The notes: a model not told the origin generated them from the letters alone. DNA of 64,000 nt from Symbiodinium microadriaticum (GCA_001939145.1 LSRX01001328.1:73721-137720), one strand, 5' to 3'. Positions 44,507 through 55,499 are shown, counted from the first letter of the stretch. Numbers and translations are program-made.

Positions 44507-44697
44507 TAGAACCCCGCGGTCGTCCTTAATACCATCGATTAACATGTACTCTATCGCCGAAGGATTCTTCTTCGAGCAGCCCTCAACCTCCAGCCGGCTT
44601 CTTGTGGTAATCTGTCATGAGTACTTAAGGGCTCCCTGCAGTTCAGAGGTGTTGGGCCCAGTGTGGCTTCTGGATACCATACAGGCGCGCTATAAGG

Positions 44698-44802
44698 TTT
44701 GTATATATATACATATGTATATATATACATACACATGTATATATACATATATACTTATATACATATGCATATGATATATATATATATATATAGAGTATAT
44801 GG
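44698..44802. repeat. TATA/CATA microsatellite
   Basis: TA-rich with ATACAT interruptions. Confidence 0.9.
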
Positions 44803-45042
44803 CTTGTTCAAGACTTCAAAGTGTCTTGTGAATACTTTGGCATGCAGAACTGCAGGCCTTGGACCCACAGTGTGATGAAAGCCCTTTTCAGAACCCGCTT
44901 AAGTGACTAAGTCCCTTGATCCTTCAAACCCTTAACCCCAAAAACCCTAAAATCCCTAACAACCCTAAAGCCCCTAAACACCTCTCAACCCTCTAAACCC
45001 CACACCACCCCCCCACCCCCCCAAAAAAAAAAATATAAATAC

Positions 45043-45068
45043 NNNNNNNNNNNNNNNNNNNNNNNNNN
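45043..45068. other. assembly gap, 26 N
   Basis: Preceded by C-runs and an A-run; a homopolymer-associated gap. Confidence 0.95.
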
Positions 45069-45241
45069 AAAACCCAAGCCCCTTGATCCTTCGGGCAGGG
45101 CCAAGGCTTAGCTGAAGGCCGGAGGTCGGGGTTTCGGGGCTTAGGGCTTTTACTGGTTTCAGGGCTCCTGGGTTAGGGTTGAGGGCTTTTCTGGGATGAG
45201 TTTTAGGGTTTAAGGTTTAGGGTGTTTTTTGCCGAATTCGC

Positions 45242-45298
45242 CTGGTAAAGGCGCCACACGACCGGCATGAAGCCGACGACATCCACGTAGTTTGCCGC
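45242..45298 (-). CDS. candidate 57-base exon
   Basis: Minus strand: acceptor CCGTACTGCAG, 19 codons in phase 0 at both ends (AANYVDVVGFMPVVWRLYQ), donor GCGAAT, a GC donor of the type used in Symbiodinium. Hydrophobic and aromatic, possibly membrane-associated. Confidence 0.45.
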
Positions 45299-45567
45299 CT
45301 GCAGTACGGTTTAGGGTTTGGGGTTTAGGGATAACGGGGTTTAGAGTCTATAGGGTTTATAGGGTAGTTTAAAGAGTTTATAGGGTGTATAGAGTTTAGG
45401 GTTTGGGGTTTTTGGGGTACTGCAGTGCTCAGGGCCTGTCTGAACCCTAGCAAAACCTGAGGTTTTCATGGTCCCTGCTGCTGAAAATCTAGGAAAGCTA
45501 GGCAGAGCAACAGAACAGGCTTGCAAACGTAGAGGTTCAGTACAACGGCCGCTAGGTCATCTACTCT

Positions 45568-45651
45568 AGCCCTAGGCTTCGAGGGACCTGATTATTGGGT
45601 CTTTAAGGGGTCTTGGGCCCGAACTATAAGGTCCTTGGAAGCATAGGGTAA
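45568..45651. mobile_element. palindromic element family A, copy 2
   Basis: Left GCCCTAGGCTTCGAGGGACC, right AGGTCCTTGGAAGCATAGGG; 84 bases, as copy 1. It lies 73 bases from the donor side of the exon at 45725. Confidence 0.75.
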
Positions 45652-45724
45652 TACAAAGAAGCAGAGGAAGCAAAAGAGGTGAGCCAGCAACAGGGAAGCA
45701 TCACACGCAGACCCTGTTTTGGAC

Positions 45725-45808
45725 CTTGGAGTAGTGTGAACCATCGCCCAATATCTGTTGAAGAGGTGCGCTTGACGCTTTGTTCTCGCCCCAGGGCGGC
45801 AGCAATTT
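45725..45808 (-). CDS. candidate internal exon
   Basis: Minus strand: acceptor ATTATGCAAG, two bases, 27 codons (AAALGREQSVKRTSSTDIGR, then WFTLLQ), one base, donor GTCCAA. The composition resembles a soluble helical segment. Confidence 0.4.
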
Positions 45809-46119
45809 CTTGCATAATTATTGGCTTTTTTGCCGAATACTATTATCTACGTGACTTGGATACTTAGCCTAATTGAGCAGTCCACGCTGGCACATTGACC
45901 TTACGTTGCTGGCTCACGCCGATGCGGACATAGAATTAGGGCTTTCCGGCAAGGCTCGCACGCGCACGCGGACGAATTGCGGTGCAAGTGTGAGGCCTAG
46001 CCGGACCCTGATTTCTCAAAGACATAATATCACAATCCTTGACTCTAGCGTTCTACTAGGAAGGGCGACAACGATAGATGGATAATTAGAGGAGAGGTCA
46101 CGAGAGAGAGTCGAAGTCC

Positions 46120-47520
46120 GGGAGAAGAGCCCTCGAAGCCAAAAACCTGGACCCTAAGCCCACACCCTAAACCCTAAGACTCTAAAAAAGCCGTTAAAAC
46201 CCTGGAGCCCTAAACCCCCGAAAACGCCTGCGCCCACACCCTAAACCCTAAGATTCTAAAAACCCTACAAGCCCTGGAGCTCTAAACCCCCCGAAAACGC
46301 GCTCAGCTCTTCAGCCGGGGCCCCGGCTGCAAAGAGGATATTTGCCAGTGAGAGGCCTGCCTAAGTCGACAAACGGTTTAGGCTTTCTTTCTTCTTTCTT
46401 TCATGGTCCTTAGAGCCGTCGAGGGGCGCGACCTGGGTTTAGGCTTTAGGGTTTAAACATCAGCCGGTCCCTTTCTAGGGACTCCCTCAAGGGACTCAAG
46501 ATTTGGTCTTGGGGTTTAGCGTTTGTTGGGGGGGGGGTTTCGATGTTTAGGGCCTTTTAAGAGTTGGGGCTACATTCTATAGGGTTTATACTTCAGGGTT
46601 TGGAGTCTCTAGGCTTTATCGTTGGGGGCTTGCATTTGTGGCTTTTAGACCTCACGGTCCTTGCTGTTTGGGGTCCTTGGGTTTAACTGCAATTACTGCC
46701 GCTGCCGCTGCTGTCTCCGCTGCTGCTACGGGTGTACAGTGTCTGCAGACTCCCGTTTCCGGAGGCTTGGGAGGAATCGTAGATGTTGTCGCGCTCGTAC
46801 TTTGCTGTCTGCCATCACCATCATCACCACCGTCGTCATCAAGAGGTGCATATTCACCGTTATTATGTTCTTCCTAATTGATGGTCATGATTCATCACCA
46901 TCATCATCCTCACCATCTCCATCGCCGTCGCCACTGAAATCGTCAAACAAGACGATAATGACTAGTCCTTTGGGCGCTCAGGCAGCATTCGTACAAGGGG
47001 CCTGCTGACATGAAGCTCCAAGCCAGATGAGCCGATCAACTAATCTAGAACGGTACCTTTAATCGTGAGATAGGGGGCTTTGGGGTGGGTTAGAATATCT
47101 TCAAATCGGGCCTATCAGGGAACGATATCAGCAGTTTGGGCTTCTATATACTAATCCCAATTCATGGTAGGCCTTGGAAGCTGCAGCTGCTCGGTCTTAT
47201 TGAGGATGCCACTCTGGACACCAAATTTCCTACTAATCGAAGGTGAACCGGTGCCTCGGGCTAAAAACCGGATTATCGCCACTACAGATTCAGGGTTTCG
47301 TGACCATTGTTTAGGGATGCCAATGGCCATGGGTTGAAAAGATGTGAGAAGCACGCGGCATTTGGTAGTCCGCCATTCAGCAAAACTCCCACCATCCTCC
47401 TAAACCCTAAAGTGCCCTAAACCCTATCCTCCTAAACCCTAAACTGCCCTAAACCCTTTTCTCCTGAAACCCAAAACCCAAAACCCTAACTCTGCAGAAT
47501 ATAATCTGAACCCTGAACCC
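46120..47520. other. repeats and low-complexity sequence
   Basis: CCCTAAGACTCTAAAAA-type direct repeats at 46150-46290 (two copies about 80 bases apart). 46680-46930 is GCTGCTGCC/ATCACC rich and open in several frames. 47151-47354 is unique and open on minus. No supported gene. Confidence 0.45.
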
Positions 47521-47531
47521 TAGGCCTAGAC

Positions 47532-48098
47532 ATGAGCCCGCTCAACACCCGAAGAACGGAACCCTTGGACCGAGTCGGCCGCTGCACCTGCCTTCATGGC
47601 GTCACTGGGGACGACGAAGGCGAAGAAGGCCTTGCAGCGGGTTTGGGGTTTAGGGTTTGGGCAGGATTTCATTCGGGTTTCATGCGGGTGTTACGTGTTA
47701 TGGGGGGTTTCGGGCCCAGAAACTACAATCCCGAGCCTATCGTGGAAGCAGCACACCCGACGGAAGTGCATTTCGAGGATACTTGCTGCACGGCCACATG
47801 TGGCTTGACATACGAACTCAGAGCTATGGGAGAACACTTCGGTACAGACCTTGGAGCTGTCATGTGTAACTGCCGTTGCCACCCACCCAGAACCCTCCTA
47901 AACCCTAAACCCCTAAACCTTAAACTTAAAATCCTCAAAAGAAGAACCCGGGTGACTCCACATTTCTTCAGCCAGGAACAATCGACTCTCCCGTTGCACA
48001 AAATGCTCAGAAAAAAGCCAATGAGAAACCATGCTAAGCTCTTCAAACCCTTCAGCCTTCGACGAAATACAACGGCAGTCAGCCTTGCAAAGCCCTAA
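47532..48098 (+). CDS. open frame of 188 codons, doubtful
   Basis: Starts MSPLNTRRTEPLDRVG and includes a protein-like middle (VEAAHPTEVHFEDTCCTATC), but also decodes telomere-like tracts (GLGFRV, LLNPKPLNL), so as it stands it is not one protein. The middle (about 47725-47885) is also open on minus. Likely an exon or remnant between repeats. Confidence 0.25.
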   Translation: MSPLNTRRTEPLDRVGRCTCLHGVTGDDEGEEGLAAGLGFRVWAGFHSGFMRVLRVMGGFGPRNYNPEPIVEAAHPTEVHFEDTCCTATCGLTYELRAMGEHFGTDLGAVMCNCRCHPPRTLLNPKPLNLKLKILKRRTRVTPHFFSQEQSTLPLHKMLRKKPMRNHAKLFKPFSLRRNTTAVSLAKP

Positions 48099-48221
48099 AC
48101 CCTAAACAAAATTCGTTCGACACGTTGTCGTCGACGTCTGTATGTAACCCGGGGCTCCTCCTCCCACAGAAAACCTGAAAGCCCGAGTGCGCTCATGAAC
48201 TCCGTATCGCAGGCAACCGCT

Positions 48222-48328
48222 ACCCAGAGGCTCCGTTGTAGTACCTTTTTTGGGTTTCCTTATAGGATCCAAATTAATAGGATCCTAAGTATAAACCACA
48301 AAAAGGAACTACTATGGAGCCTACGGGT
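48222..48328. mobile_element. palindromic element family B, copy 3
   Basis: ACCCAGAGGCTCCGTTGTAG faces GGAACTACTATGGAGCCTAC; GGATCC near the centre. Confidence 0.85.
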
Positions 48329-48511
48329 AAAAATGTCCCGGACAATTCCAGGCCGAAAAACCCCCTAAACCCCTACACCCCAAACCCTAAACCCCTAAAC
48401 CCTGAACCCTTTGGCCCCCCCCCCCCCAACAAAAGTTGGCCTCCGAAGCCAAGGCAACTCCCAGCGCCATGCCCACGAGGTTCCGCACCTTCGTGTGAGG
48501 TCTGGGCGAAC

Positions 48512-48616
48512 ATGCCAGTTCTCTAAATTAGGGTCCCTTTTAGGGGCCTCTTTTAATAAGGGTGCCATACGATATTGGGGATCCAAAAAGGGACCCTACC
48601 TTAGAAAACTACCCAT
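48512..48616. mobile_element. palindromic element family C, copy
   Basis: CCAGTTCTCTAAATTAGGGT faces ACCCTACCTTAGAAAACTAC; left end decayed. Confidence 0.85.
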
Positions 48617-48819
48617 ATGAGCATTGCAACGGTTGAGAAACGATTGCAGTAACAGCAGTAGTCGCGACAGCATCAACACTGACTGACCTCTGCGAAGGTA
48701 AAATCATATAACAGCCAACAGAACAAGTGTTGAACCTTCGACGCGGAAGGTCGAACGCGGCGTGGGCTGCGTCGGGCATTATGTTATCCACACTTGCATG
48801 TCTCTGTGTGTGTGTGTGT

Positions 48820-49125
48820 GTGTGTCTATTTTTGAACTCTTCTTTCCTGCCAGGAAGCTCGCGATGCTTTGCCCGGGTTTCCATCGGTAAGAGGAGAACT
48901 CTCGTTCGAACAACTCAGCCGTTGTCTCACGGCAACTCTCGTCAAGGATGGACCTCACCACCAGGAGCAATGTACTCGGCGATGGCATGCTGATCCAAGA
49001 CGTCACGGTCATCCGAGAGAGTGCTCAAGTACACAAGCTTGCTCACTTCAGGCACAGTATTTAACGGATGCTTGGTTGCTGAGATGCTTCGTTCGCGGAA
49101 GCATTTTAGGTAGGCAAGTCACATA
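48820..49125 (-). pseudogene. gag-like relic, antisense
   Basis: Minus strand: VSKLVYLSTLSDDRDVLDQH in one frame, then after a frame change ELFEREFSSYRWKPGQSI and ASFLAGKK. The (R)xPGQSIASFL motif after an amphipathic stretch is like the gag domains of dinoflagellate LTR retroelements. No other retroelement domain adjoins. Reading on plus is less protein-like. Relationship inferred from memory only. Confidence 0.35.
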
Positions 49126-49372
49126 CGGTGAAGTAGCACACGCATGTACAGCTCGGTGAGAGTCACGAGAGATGAGCGGCGGGAAGCGCACTACCTTTGG
49201 AAGCCATCAACAGGTAATCCAGAACCCGAAACGCTACACTCTGAATCACAGGCCCTAACCCCTAAACCCTAGCTGACCGGTACGGAATAACGACCTCCAG
49301 ATTTTCCTGTAAGTGCCCCCTACTCTGAAATCCTACACGGCCCTTATGTTGAAGTGAACCTGTGGATCCCTA

Positions 49373-49495
49373 ACAATAGTAACAATAATAACAATAACAA
49401 TAATCATGATAATCATACCAATCATATAATAACAATGTTAATAATAATCTTAATAACAATAATAATAATAACAATAATAACAATAGGATTTTGGG
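49373..49495. repeat. AAT/AAC microsatellite
   Basis: AACAATAATAACAATAAC units, A-rich strand on plus. Confidence 0.9.
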
Positions 49496-49603
49496 GAGTG
49501 TTGTACTAAAATTGTGATAAGGAGCCCTCGGACCAATATTATTGGTATTTATCTAGGCTTCTACAATATCACATCGACGTTAGGGCAAGTGGGCAACCCT
49601 TAC

Positions 49604-49676
49604 GCACGGCTGAGAGTCCAAATCCCGCACAACCCCATCAAGCCCCAATTATGGGGACTCTGGACCAGGATGTTGC
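49604..49676 (-). CDS. candidate internal exon
   Basis: Minus strand: acceptor GTGATCTTAG, two bases, 23 codons (NILVQSPHNWGLMGLCGIW), two bases, donor GTAAGG. Plus is also open here. A palindromic element begins 65 bases upstream of the acceptor. Confidence 0.4.
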
Positions 49677-49740
49677 CTAAGATCACTGCTCTCAAACCTT
49701 CTACCCCGAAACCTACTCTGAAGCTGAAACTTAGGGCGTA

Positions 49741-49851
49741 TACCTAGACCCTTGAACGTACCACTTGTTTTGGATGATTTATTGTACGGCTAGAATCCTG
49801 CAATAAGAAACTAAGGTAACTAGACCAACTAGACATTTAAGGGTCCAGGTA
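49741..49851. mobile_element. palindromic element family J
   Basis: TACCTAGACCCTTGAACGTA faces ACATTTAAGGGTCCAGGTA; a half copy at 29208-29260 shares CTAGACCCTTAAACGTA and TTGGATGA.TTATT. Confidence 0.7.
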
Positions 49852-50639
49852 CTCTATGATCTGGGTCTCGGGCTTTGAGTGAGGTTTAGGACTTAGGGTT
49901 CAAAAGCCCTTATACAAGTCTCTGTACACCCCTTGCAAAACTCCAAGACTTAGGTGAAAGACCCAACTCATCTGAAGTAACCAGCGGAACAGCAATTAGT
50001 ACAAACTTCTATTTGACAGTGGTTCCTCTAAGGAACACGTCCAAACAGAAGCATTAACGTATGGTACTCCACAACCCAGCATAGATTTCAGCTGCGTGCA
50101 TCTCGATGCTCGAAGAGGTAGCTGTGCGTCAACGGCACATCGAAGACGATTCCTAGGTTTAGTTTAGCGTTTAGGGTTTAGAGTTAGGGTTTCCGGGGTT
50201 TAGGTGAAGGTTAGGGAGTATAGTCGCGTTTTAGTTAATTGAGCGTTTTACATACTGCAGGTTATCGTTCCGAATTTGAACATACAAACCCATGCTGTGC
50301 ACCACTATGTAGACACTGAGGATCACCAAGGACTTCTGGGGTACCCAAGCAGCCCAATCCCTGCTAAATCAATGAATGTGCACGAACTAACTCAGAATAC
50401 GCTAGAACTGATAGTGTTTAGGCTACTAAGAGGCCCCCACTAAACTTTCAAAACGATCTGAAACCCAAAACGTTGCGACCCTCAACTCGGCATCCGGGCG
50501 TACTGGGCAGACGCCCACTACGTCTCGAACTTTTCGTTTGTTTTGACCGACTCTCATGGAAGAATCCCAAAGTAGACCCCATAAGCCCTAGGCTGACCCC
50601 AAAGCTCCGTTCGAGGCATTCGTCATGAATATAAAAACG

Positions 50640-50661
50640 TATGTGTACATACATACATACA

Positions 50662-50696
<35 letters not shown>

Positions 50697-50820
50697 TATA
50701 TATTATGTGCTATGTGTGTACATATGAAATAATGTTACAGTATATATATATATATATACACACCCATATATATATATATAGACACATATATATATATATA
50801 TATGTATATACATATACGTA
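50640..50820. repeat. ACAT and TA microsatellites
   Basis: ACAT x about 11, then several TA tracts. Confidence 0.95.
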
Positions 50821-51009
50821 TAACATACATATACAAACACTACGCAAACCCTGAACCTTATAACGTGCCCCAAACCCTGAACCGTTCGTTCGCTGGGCTC
50901 CCACGCGGAGCGCAGATAAGGCGCACACCAGCCTTGGCAGGAGGATTTACAAAGTTTCGCGTCAGGTTCCAACAAGTATCTAATGATCAAAGCTTTAACC
51001 AAAATAATT

Positions 51010-51640
51010 AACTACGATCCTAAACCCAAGTATCATTATTGAGTCCTCGGGACGTCAGATTAGGGATAGTTCGTTTACGGTAATTAAGGATTTGTGAAGG
51101 ATTTGTCAGGCTTGTCAAAAGATTGTAGAAGGCTTTGTCGAGGGTATACCTTAAATTTCCGTAAATCATACTGGAGCCGATCTACATACAGTAACTGATT
51201 GGGTTGGTGATCTCTGTGTATTGCAGTTGAGGTACGTAGCAGCCCTTTAGTGAGCAGAATCAGTTTTATTGTAAGGTCTGGTGTGTATAGATGTACAGGC
51301 TGCAGTTGGGTTTTGGGGGCCCTGATATGTAGAATTGTGCGATGTAGGTTTCGGCCAATTTTGGGGTTCAGGATTGAGTTAATCGCACTCCACTCGCCCA
51401 TGGATGCTGAAAGGTTGACCACCCTAAATCCTAAACAGGTAGTGAACTCGAGAGATATATTACAGCTTGAAGAGAATAGGTTGCCGGGGAATATTGAGGT
51501 TTAGTATTGTAGGTCGTTAGGCAACTGAAGGAACAGCTGAACTGAAAGATGGAACGTTCACGTGTAGCGGCCGTAAAGCTAGAATAGGTTGTTATAGGTA
51601 GTATTGCATATGGTAAACTTTTATCGAACCCCAAACCCTC
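51010..51640. other. composition-anomalous block, identity unknown
   Basis: About 630 bases lacking telomere-like repeats, richer in G and T on plus than in C, and open on minus for 112 codons (51422-51084). It contains GGGGAATATTG and TAGCGGCCGTAA, which recall conserved small-subunit rRNA words, but their spacing does not fit and I do not call an rRNA. Confidence 0.3.
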
Positions 51641-52035
51641 AATCTATGGAGCGCCAAGGGTAATTCCTAATCACTCATGCCCCTGAATTTCTTCGTAAAT
51701 CAAACCAGGGTCCCACTGTTAATGCAAAGCAAGTCTCGTAGAATAGTCCTAATATATAAGGCCAAAAGGTTTAAAGCTCGCCTATTGGCTATCTAAGTTT
51801 AAGCCTCCACCAGGAACGCATGGTACAATGAAAAGCAAGCAGGCTCCTTTCTCGGGTCCCTTGGGTTTAGGTTTAGGGTTTAGTGACGGTTTAGTGTTTA
51901 GGGTCCCTTTTACGGGTTCTGCAGAGCTCTATAATATGCTTTTGTTTGGATGTGGGAGGGGTTGTAACATTTTATGATGCCAAGAAGCCCAGGATTAAAA
52001 AAAGGGCTGCCCGTCTTTTTATTTCGTACCTTAAA

Positions 52036-52143
52036 ACCCAACGGGTCCTAGGTACTGTTATAAGGGAATCCTTTCCAAAATCATGATAACTACTCCTAAG
52101 ATAGAAACCCTACATTCTGTCCTATAGGTACATTGGAACGGTT
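52036..52143. mobile_element. palindromic element family G, copy 2
   Basis: Shares with copy 1 GGGTCCTAGG.ACTGTTATA and CTACATTCT; the right end is decayed. Confidence 0.75.
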
Positions 52144-52687
52144 TAGCCCTAAACCCTAAACCCTAAAACGGTTAAGGGTTTAGGGTTTAGGGTTTTGGAC
52201 CCTTGTGGAAACGGAACCTACGGACTTCCAAAAACAAAGGGGAACCAAGGGCCCACCGAAAGGCCTGGGAAAAAAAGAAAGCCAGGCCCGGTTTTGGGGA
52301 TCTCAAAGTGGGATCCCTCCCATGGCTATGGAAACACCCCTCAGCCCGCCCCTAAACCCAAGCCCTCAAACCCTCAAGCCCTAAACCCTAAACCTCAACC
52401 CCTTACACCTTAAACCCCTTAACCCTTAAACCCTTAAACCCCTAAACCCTAAACCTCAGCAATGTAAAGCACCAGATTGCGGGCCTCTACTTTCTAGAGC
52501 CTACTGGGGCATTGAAAACGAGAATCCGCTAAGGGTCATTGCTGGCTTTCCCGTTTGCAGAACGGGACATTAATGCACAGCGAGCCCTGGTTCGTAAATC
52601 TCCAGACCAAACCTCACACCTTACACCTAAACGCTAGACTTAGCCCGAAGCTCTAAACCCTAAACCTTAAATCCCACACCCCAACAC

Positions 52688-52753
52688 CAAGGGCTGTGGC
52701 ATCACTGTGTCGAAGCAGAAGTTCATCTTGTTCCGCACGATGTAAGTCCAACC
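52688..52753 (-). CDS. candidate internal exon
   Basis: Minus strand: acceptor TTGACATGCAG, 22 codons in phase 0 at both ends (GWTYIVRNKMNFCFDTVMPQ), donor GTGTTG. The preceding candidate exon (53428-53486) ends in the same phase. Confidence 0.45.
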
Positions 52754-52867
52754 CTGCATGTCAACGATGGGTTTAGGGTTTTGGGTTTAAGGTTTTAGGA
52801 TGCGCCAAGGCTTATCACTTAATTAGGTTTAGGGCTTCGGGCTTAATTAGCTTTTTGGCTTAAGAAG

Positions 52868-52943
52868 TACCTTGAACTACCATAACCTACCCTGCTGTAG
52901 CCTCTCAAATTATCAACCCTGCAAAAAATAGAAGTTCAAGGTA
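52868..52943. mobile_element. palindromic element family H, short copy
   Basis: TACCTTGAACTACC faces AAGTTCAAGGTA; 76 bases. Confidence 0.6.
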
Positions 52944-53427
52944 GGAATTAGCGGTTTACGGGTTGAGGGCCTGCAGGTTTGTATGTTTAAGGCTTGCCCG
53001 GTGCAGGAGGTTAGATTTTTGGTAGGTTTCCGGGTTGGCGCTCAAGCTCATGAGAATCCAAGCTGACAAGTGCAGAATCCATCGATTCGACGCGCATTTA
53101 ATTTAGAAGGCTAACCCATCAGGCCTCGTTTGACATAGGTTATGCCCTTATATAACTACAGCCTGAGTATCGGGTTCCAAGCCTTATACATTGCAATGTC
53201 CGGACTCGACCAACAACTCACCATCCCTTTCTAAACTCTCCTCCTGAGACCCTTAATCTTGAAACCCAAAGGGTTTAAGGTTTAGGGTGTAGGGCTTAAG
53301 GTTTAGGGTTTAGCGTTTGGGGCAAAACCCTAGAATCTTCATCCGCCTCCAGCATTTGACTGCCGATTCGGAGCACCTCCAAAGCAGCGTGCCTGAGTGT
53401 CCGGGGGGTTCCGGGTTCCGGGTTTAC

Positions 53428-53486
53428 CTGGGCCACAGAAGCATGTAGAATAATGGCCTTATGGAGGTGTTGGGCCAGTATTTTAC
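53428..53486 (-). CDS. candidate internal exon
   Basis: Minus strand: acceptor CCGGAAGTAG, two bases, 19 codons (KILAQHLHKAIILHASVAQ), donor GTAAAC after CAG, the best donor consensus in this region. The frame also continues beyond the donor (AALEVLRIGSQMLEADE near 53380-53330), which may be another exon. Confidence 0.45.
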
Positions 53487-53548
53487 CTACTTCCGGAGGT
53501 TTGGGCAAAGGCTTTGGCTTCAAGGTTTCAGGATGTGAGGCGTTGCTC

Positions 53549-53653
53549 TAAGGGTCCATGCACCCGAATGGCGCAAACTTTGGCCTTGAAGTAGTCCCTC
53601 TAAACGTGCTTTGGAGCCAAAGTAGTTACTATGTATTTGGGTACACGCACCCT
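53549..53653. mobile_element. palindromic element family F, copy 3
   Basis: TAAGGGTCCATGCACCCGAA faces TTTGGGTACACGCACCCT; it ends 62 bases upstream of the exon acceptor at 53486. Confidence 0.75.
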
Positions 53654-53881
53654 GGGATTTTCGATTTAGTGTTTAGGGTGGTTTAGGAGTTTAGGGTGGT
53701 TTAGGGTTGAGTCGACGGGCTGCCTCTGATCAAAGAGGCCTGTGATGCAGGAGTCTGTGACGTCAGGGTTCCGAGATTTCAGGTTCGCAGCGAGAGCGGA
53801 GATCAGAAACGATAGAAGCCAGAAGGATGACAAAGTCAAACCATGACGCTTGTAATGCCGCCAAGGACAGAAGCAGAGTTA

Positions 53882-53999
53882 TTTGGGTAGTTCTCTAAAC
53901 TAATTAATTAGGGCCCCCTTTTCGGTCCGCAATATAGTACGGCACCCTTATAAATAAACGGACCTTAAAAGGGACACTAATTTAGAAAACGACCCATTT
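53882..53999. mobile_element. palindromic element family C, copy
   Basis: TTTGGGTAGTTCTCTAAACT faces TTTAGAAAACGACCCATTTG; centre with ATAGTACGGCACCC. Confidence 0.85.
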
Positions 54000-54048
54000 G
54001 ACAATGATACTTGTGATGTTGCAAAAGGCACAGTGAAAACCCACTTAC

Positions 54049-54112
54049 CAAACCCTGAGAACCATAGCTGCAACAACTGGAACCACACTAGATGCCCGGG
54101 CAAGCCAAGACC
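54049..54112 (-). CDS. candidate internal exon
   Basis: Minus strand: acceptor GTAGTGATGCCAG, two bases, 20 codons (SWLARASSVVPVVAAMVLRV), two bases, donor GTAAGT. Palindromic element D copy 4 ends 10 bases before this exon, so the element would supply the intron's 3' end. Confidence 0.45.
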
Positions 54113-54122
54113 CTGGCATCAC

Positions 54123-54227
54123 TACGGTTGATGATATAAATCCTGCATTATCCAGAATTAGGAATAGACCACAATTCCCATAGTTTCGGGTTTTTAAGGT
54201 AATGCAGGATGTATATCATCAACCGTA
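54123..54227. mobile_element. palindromic element family D, copy 4
   Basis: TACGGTTGATGATATAAATC faces ATGTATATCATCAACCGTA; 105 bases. Confidence 0.9.
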
Positions 54228-54854
54228 TGCATCACGAATAATGATTCTGACACGTGTTTTGCATCCCAGGCCCCCCTGCATCAGCAGCGTTTTGACCAGA
54301 ACCTTAGCCCGGCCCAGCGTTTCCAAAACAGGGAATGAGGGCTTAGGGTTTAAGAGCTTAGGGGTTGAGGGGGTTAGAGTTATGGGTTTTAAGGTTAGAA
54401 GTTTGAGGGTCTCAGTGTCGGAAGCGCCTCGGTCGGTGGAGTTCAAAGTTCTTCACACGGCTGTGTAGAGCTTTAGATAGTTTCACAAGGGCCACGGGGC
54501 TACCAGTAACAAAGCGACATGGACGCGCGTCCTGATGGGGTGTCGAATTTACCTTAGCCCCGAAACCCTACTTGCTTAGGGTTCCTTCCTGTGATGTCTG
54601 GATACAACACCTTGAAAACCTAGGGGGATCGCTTGCTTGAACAGCTTCACACGTGGCAGGCCAAGGCAATGCAATGCAAACGCAGGAAGGAGCTCCAGAT
54701 GACCCTAAAAGTCCTACTAACCTTAAACCCTAAACCTTAAGCCCTATAAACTCTAAACCATATACCTTATGAGCCTTATAAACCCTAAACCCTTTAACAA
54801 GAGCCCATCCCGGAAACTGGTTGTAGAGCCTATAAGCTCGGAGTCTTCACGGCG

Positions 54855-55303
54855 TTACCCAAAACCTTGCGGCACCAAGTAGGTGTGTAGGGTGTAGGGT
54901 TTTTGGGGCTTAGGGTTTATATAGGGCTTAGAGGTTCCGGATTCTGGAGGGTCTGTGGCTCTTGTTTCACCTCCAAAACCCGAGATGGCGTGGGCAGCTC
55001 CGCGGAACGTTTCTGTGCGTCCCCGAAGACGATGACCTCGGGATCTTGGTCCACCCGGATCAAACCACTTCTCTGCAGATGCCCTCTGAGTCCTGAAGAC
55101 GGTCTCGGAATCGGGTGGCCGTGCCGCCTCTGAAAACCAGCCTCCTCGAGTGCAGTATACCGCTCTTGCCAGCGATAACATGTCCTTGGCCCAGCACAGA
55201 TTGCATAGGAAAGAAGACCAAACCAGCTTCCTGCGAGAACACCCCAAGTAGACTGCCGAGATTTTATTCTCTCAAGGTCAGCCTGGACTGAAAAGATGAA
55301 CAA
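54855..55303 (-). CDS. coding-like open region
   Basis: GC-rich and repeat-free between 54940 and 55300. Two minus frames are long and open; one contains VDQDPEVIVFGDAQKRSAEL and SRVLEVKQEPQ, which is protein-like. Its last part decodes telomere-like sequence, so the coding part ends near 54940. Family unknown. Confidence 0.3.
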
Positions 55304-55499
55304 AATAGAATTAATTGCCCGGTTTCGGTGCGGTAGCGGTTTTGGGTTTCACGTCTCAGAACCAGAAGGGGCTTGAAATTGGCCGGGTCTAGGCCTTAAA
55401 ATGGAACCCGGACTAAACCCTACCAGGAATCCCTCGGGCCCTAAAAACCGCAGAGCCCTGACCCCTAGAACCCTAGACCCAGAGAGCCCGCGGAGCCCC

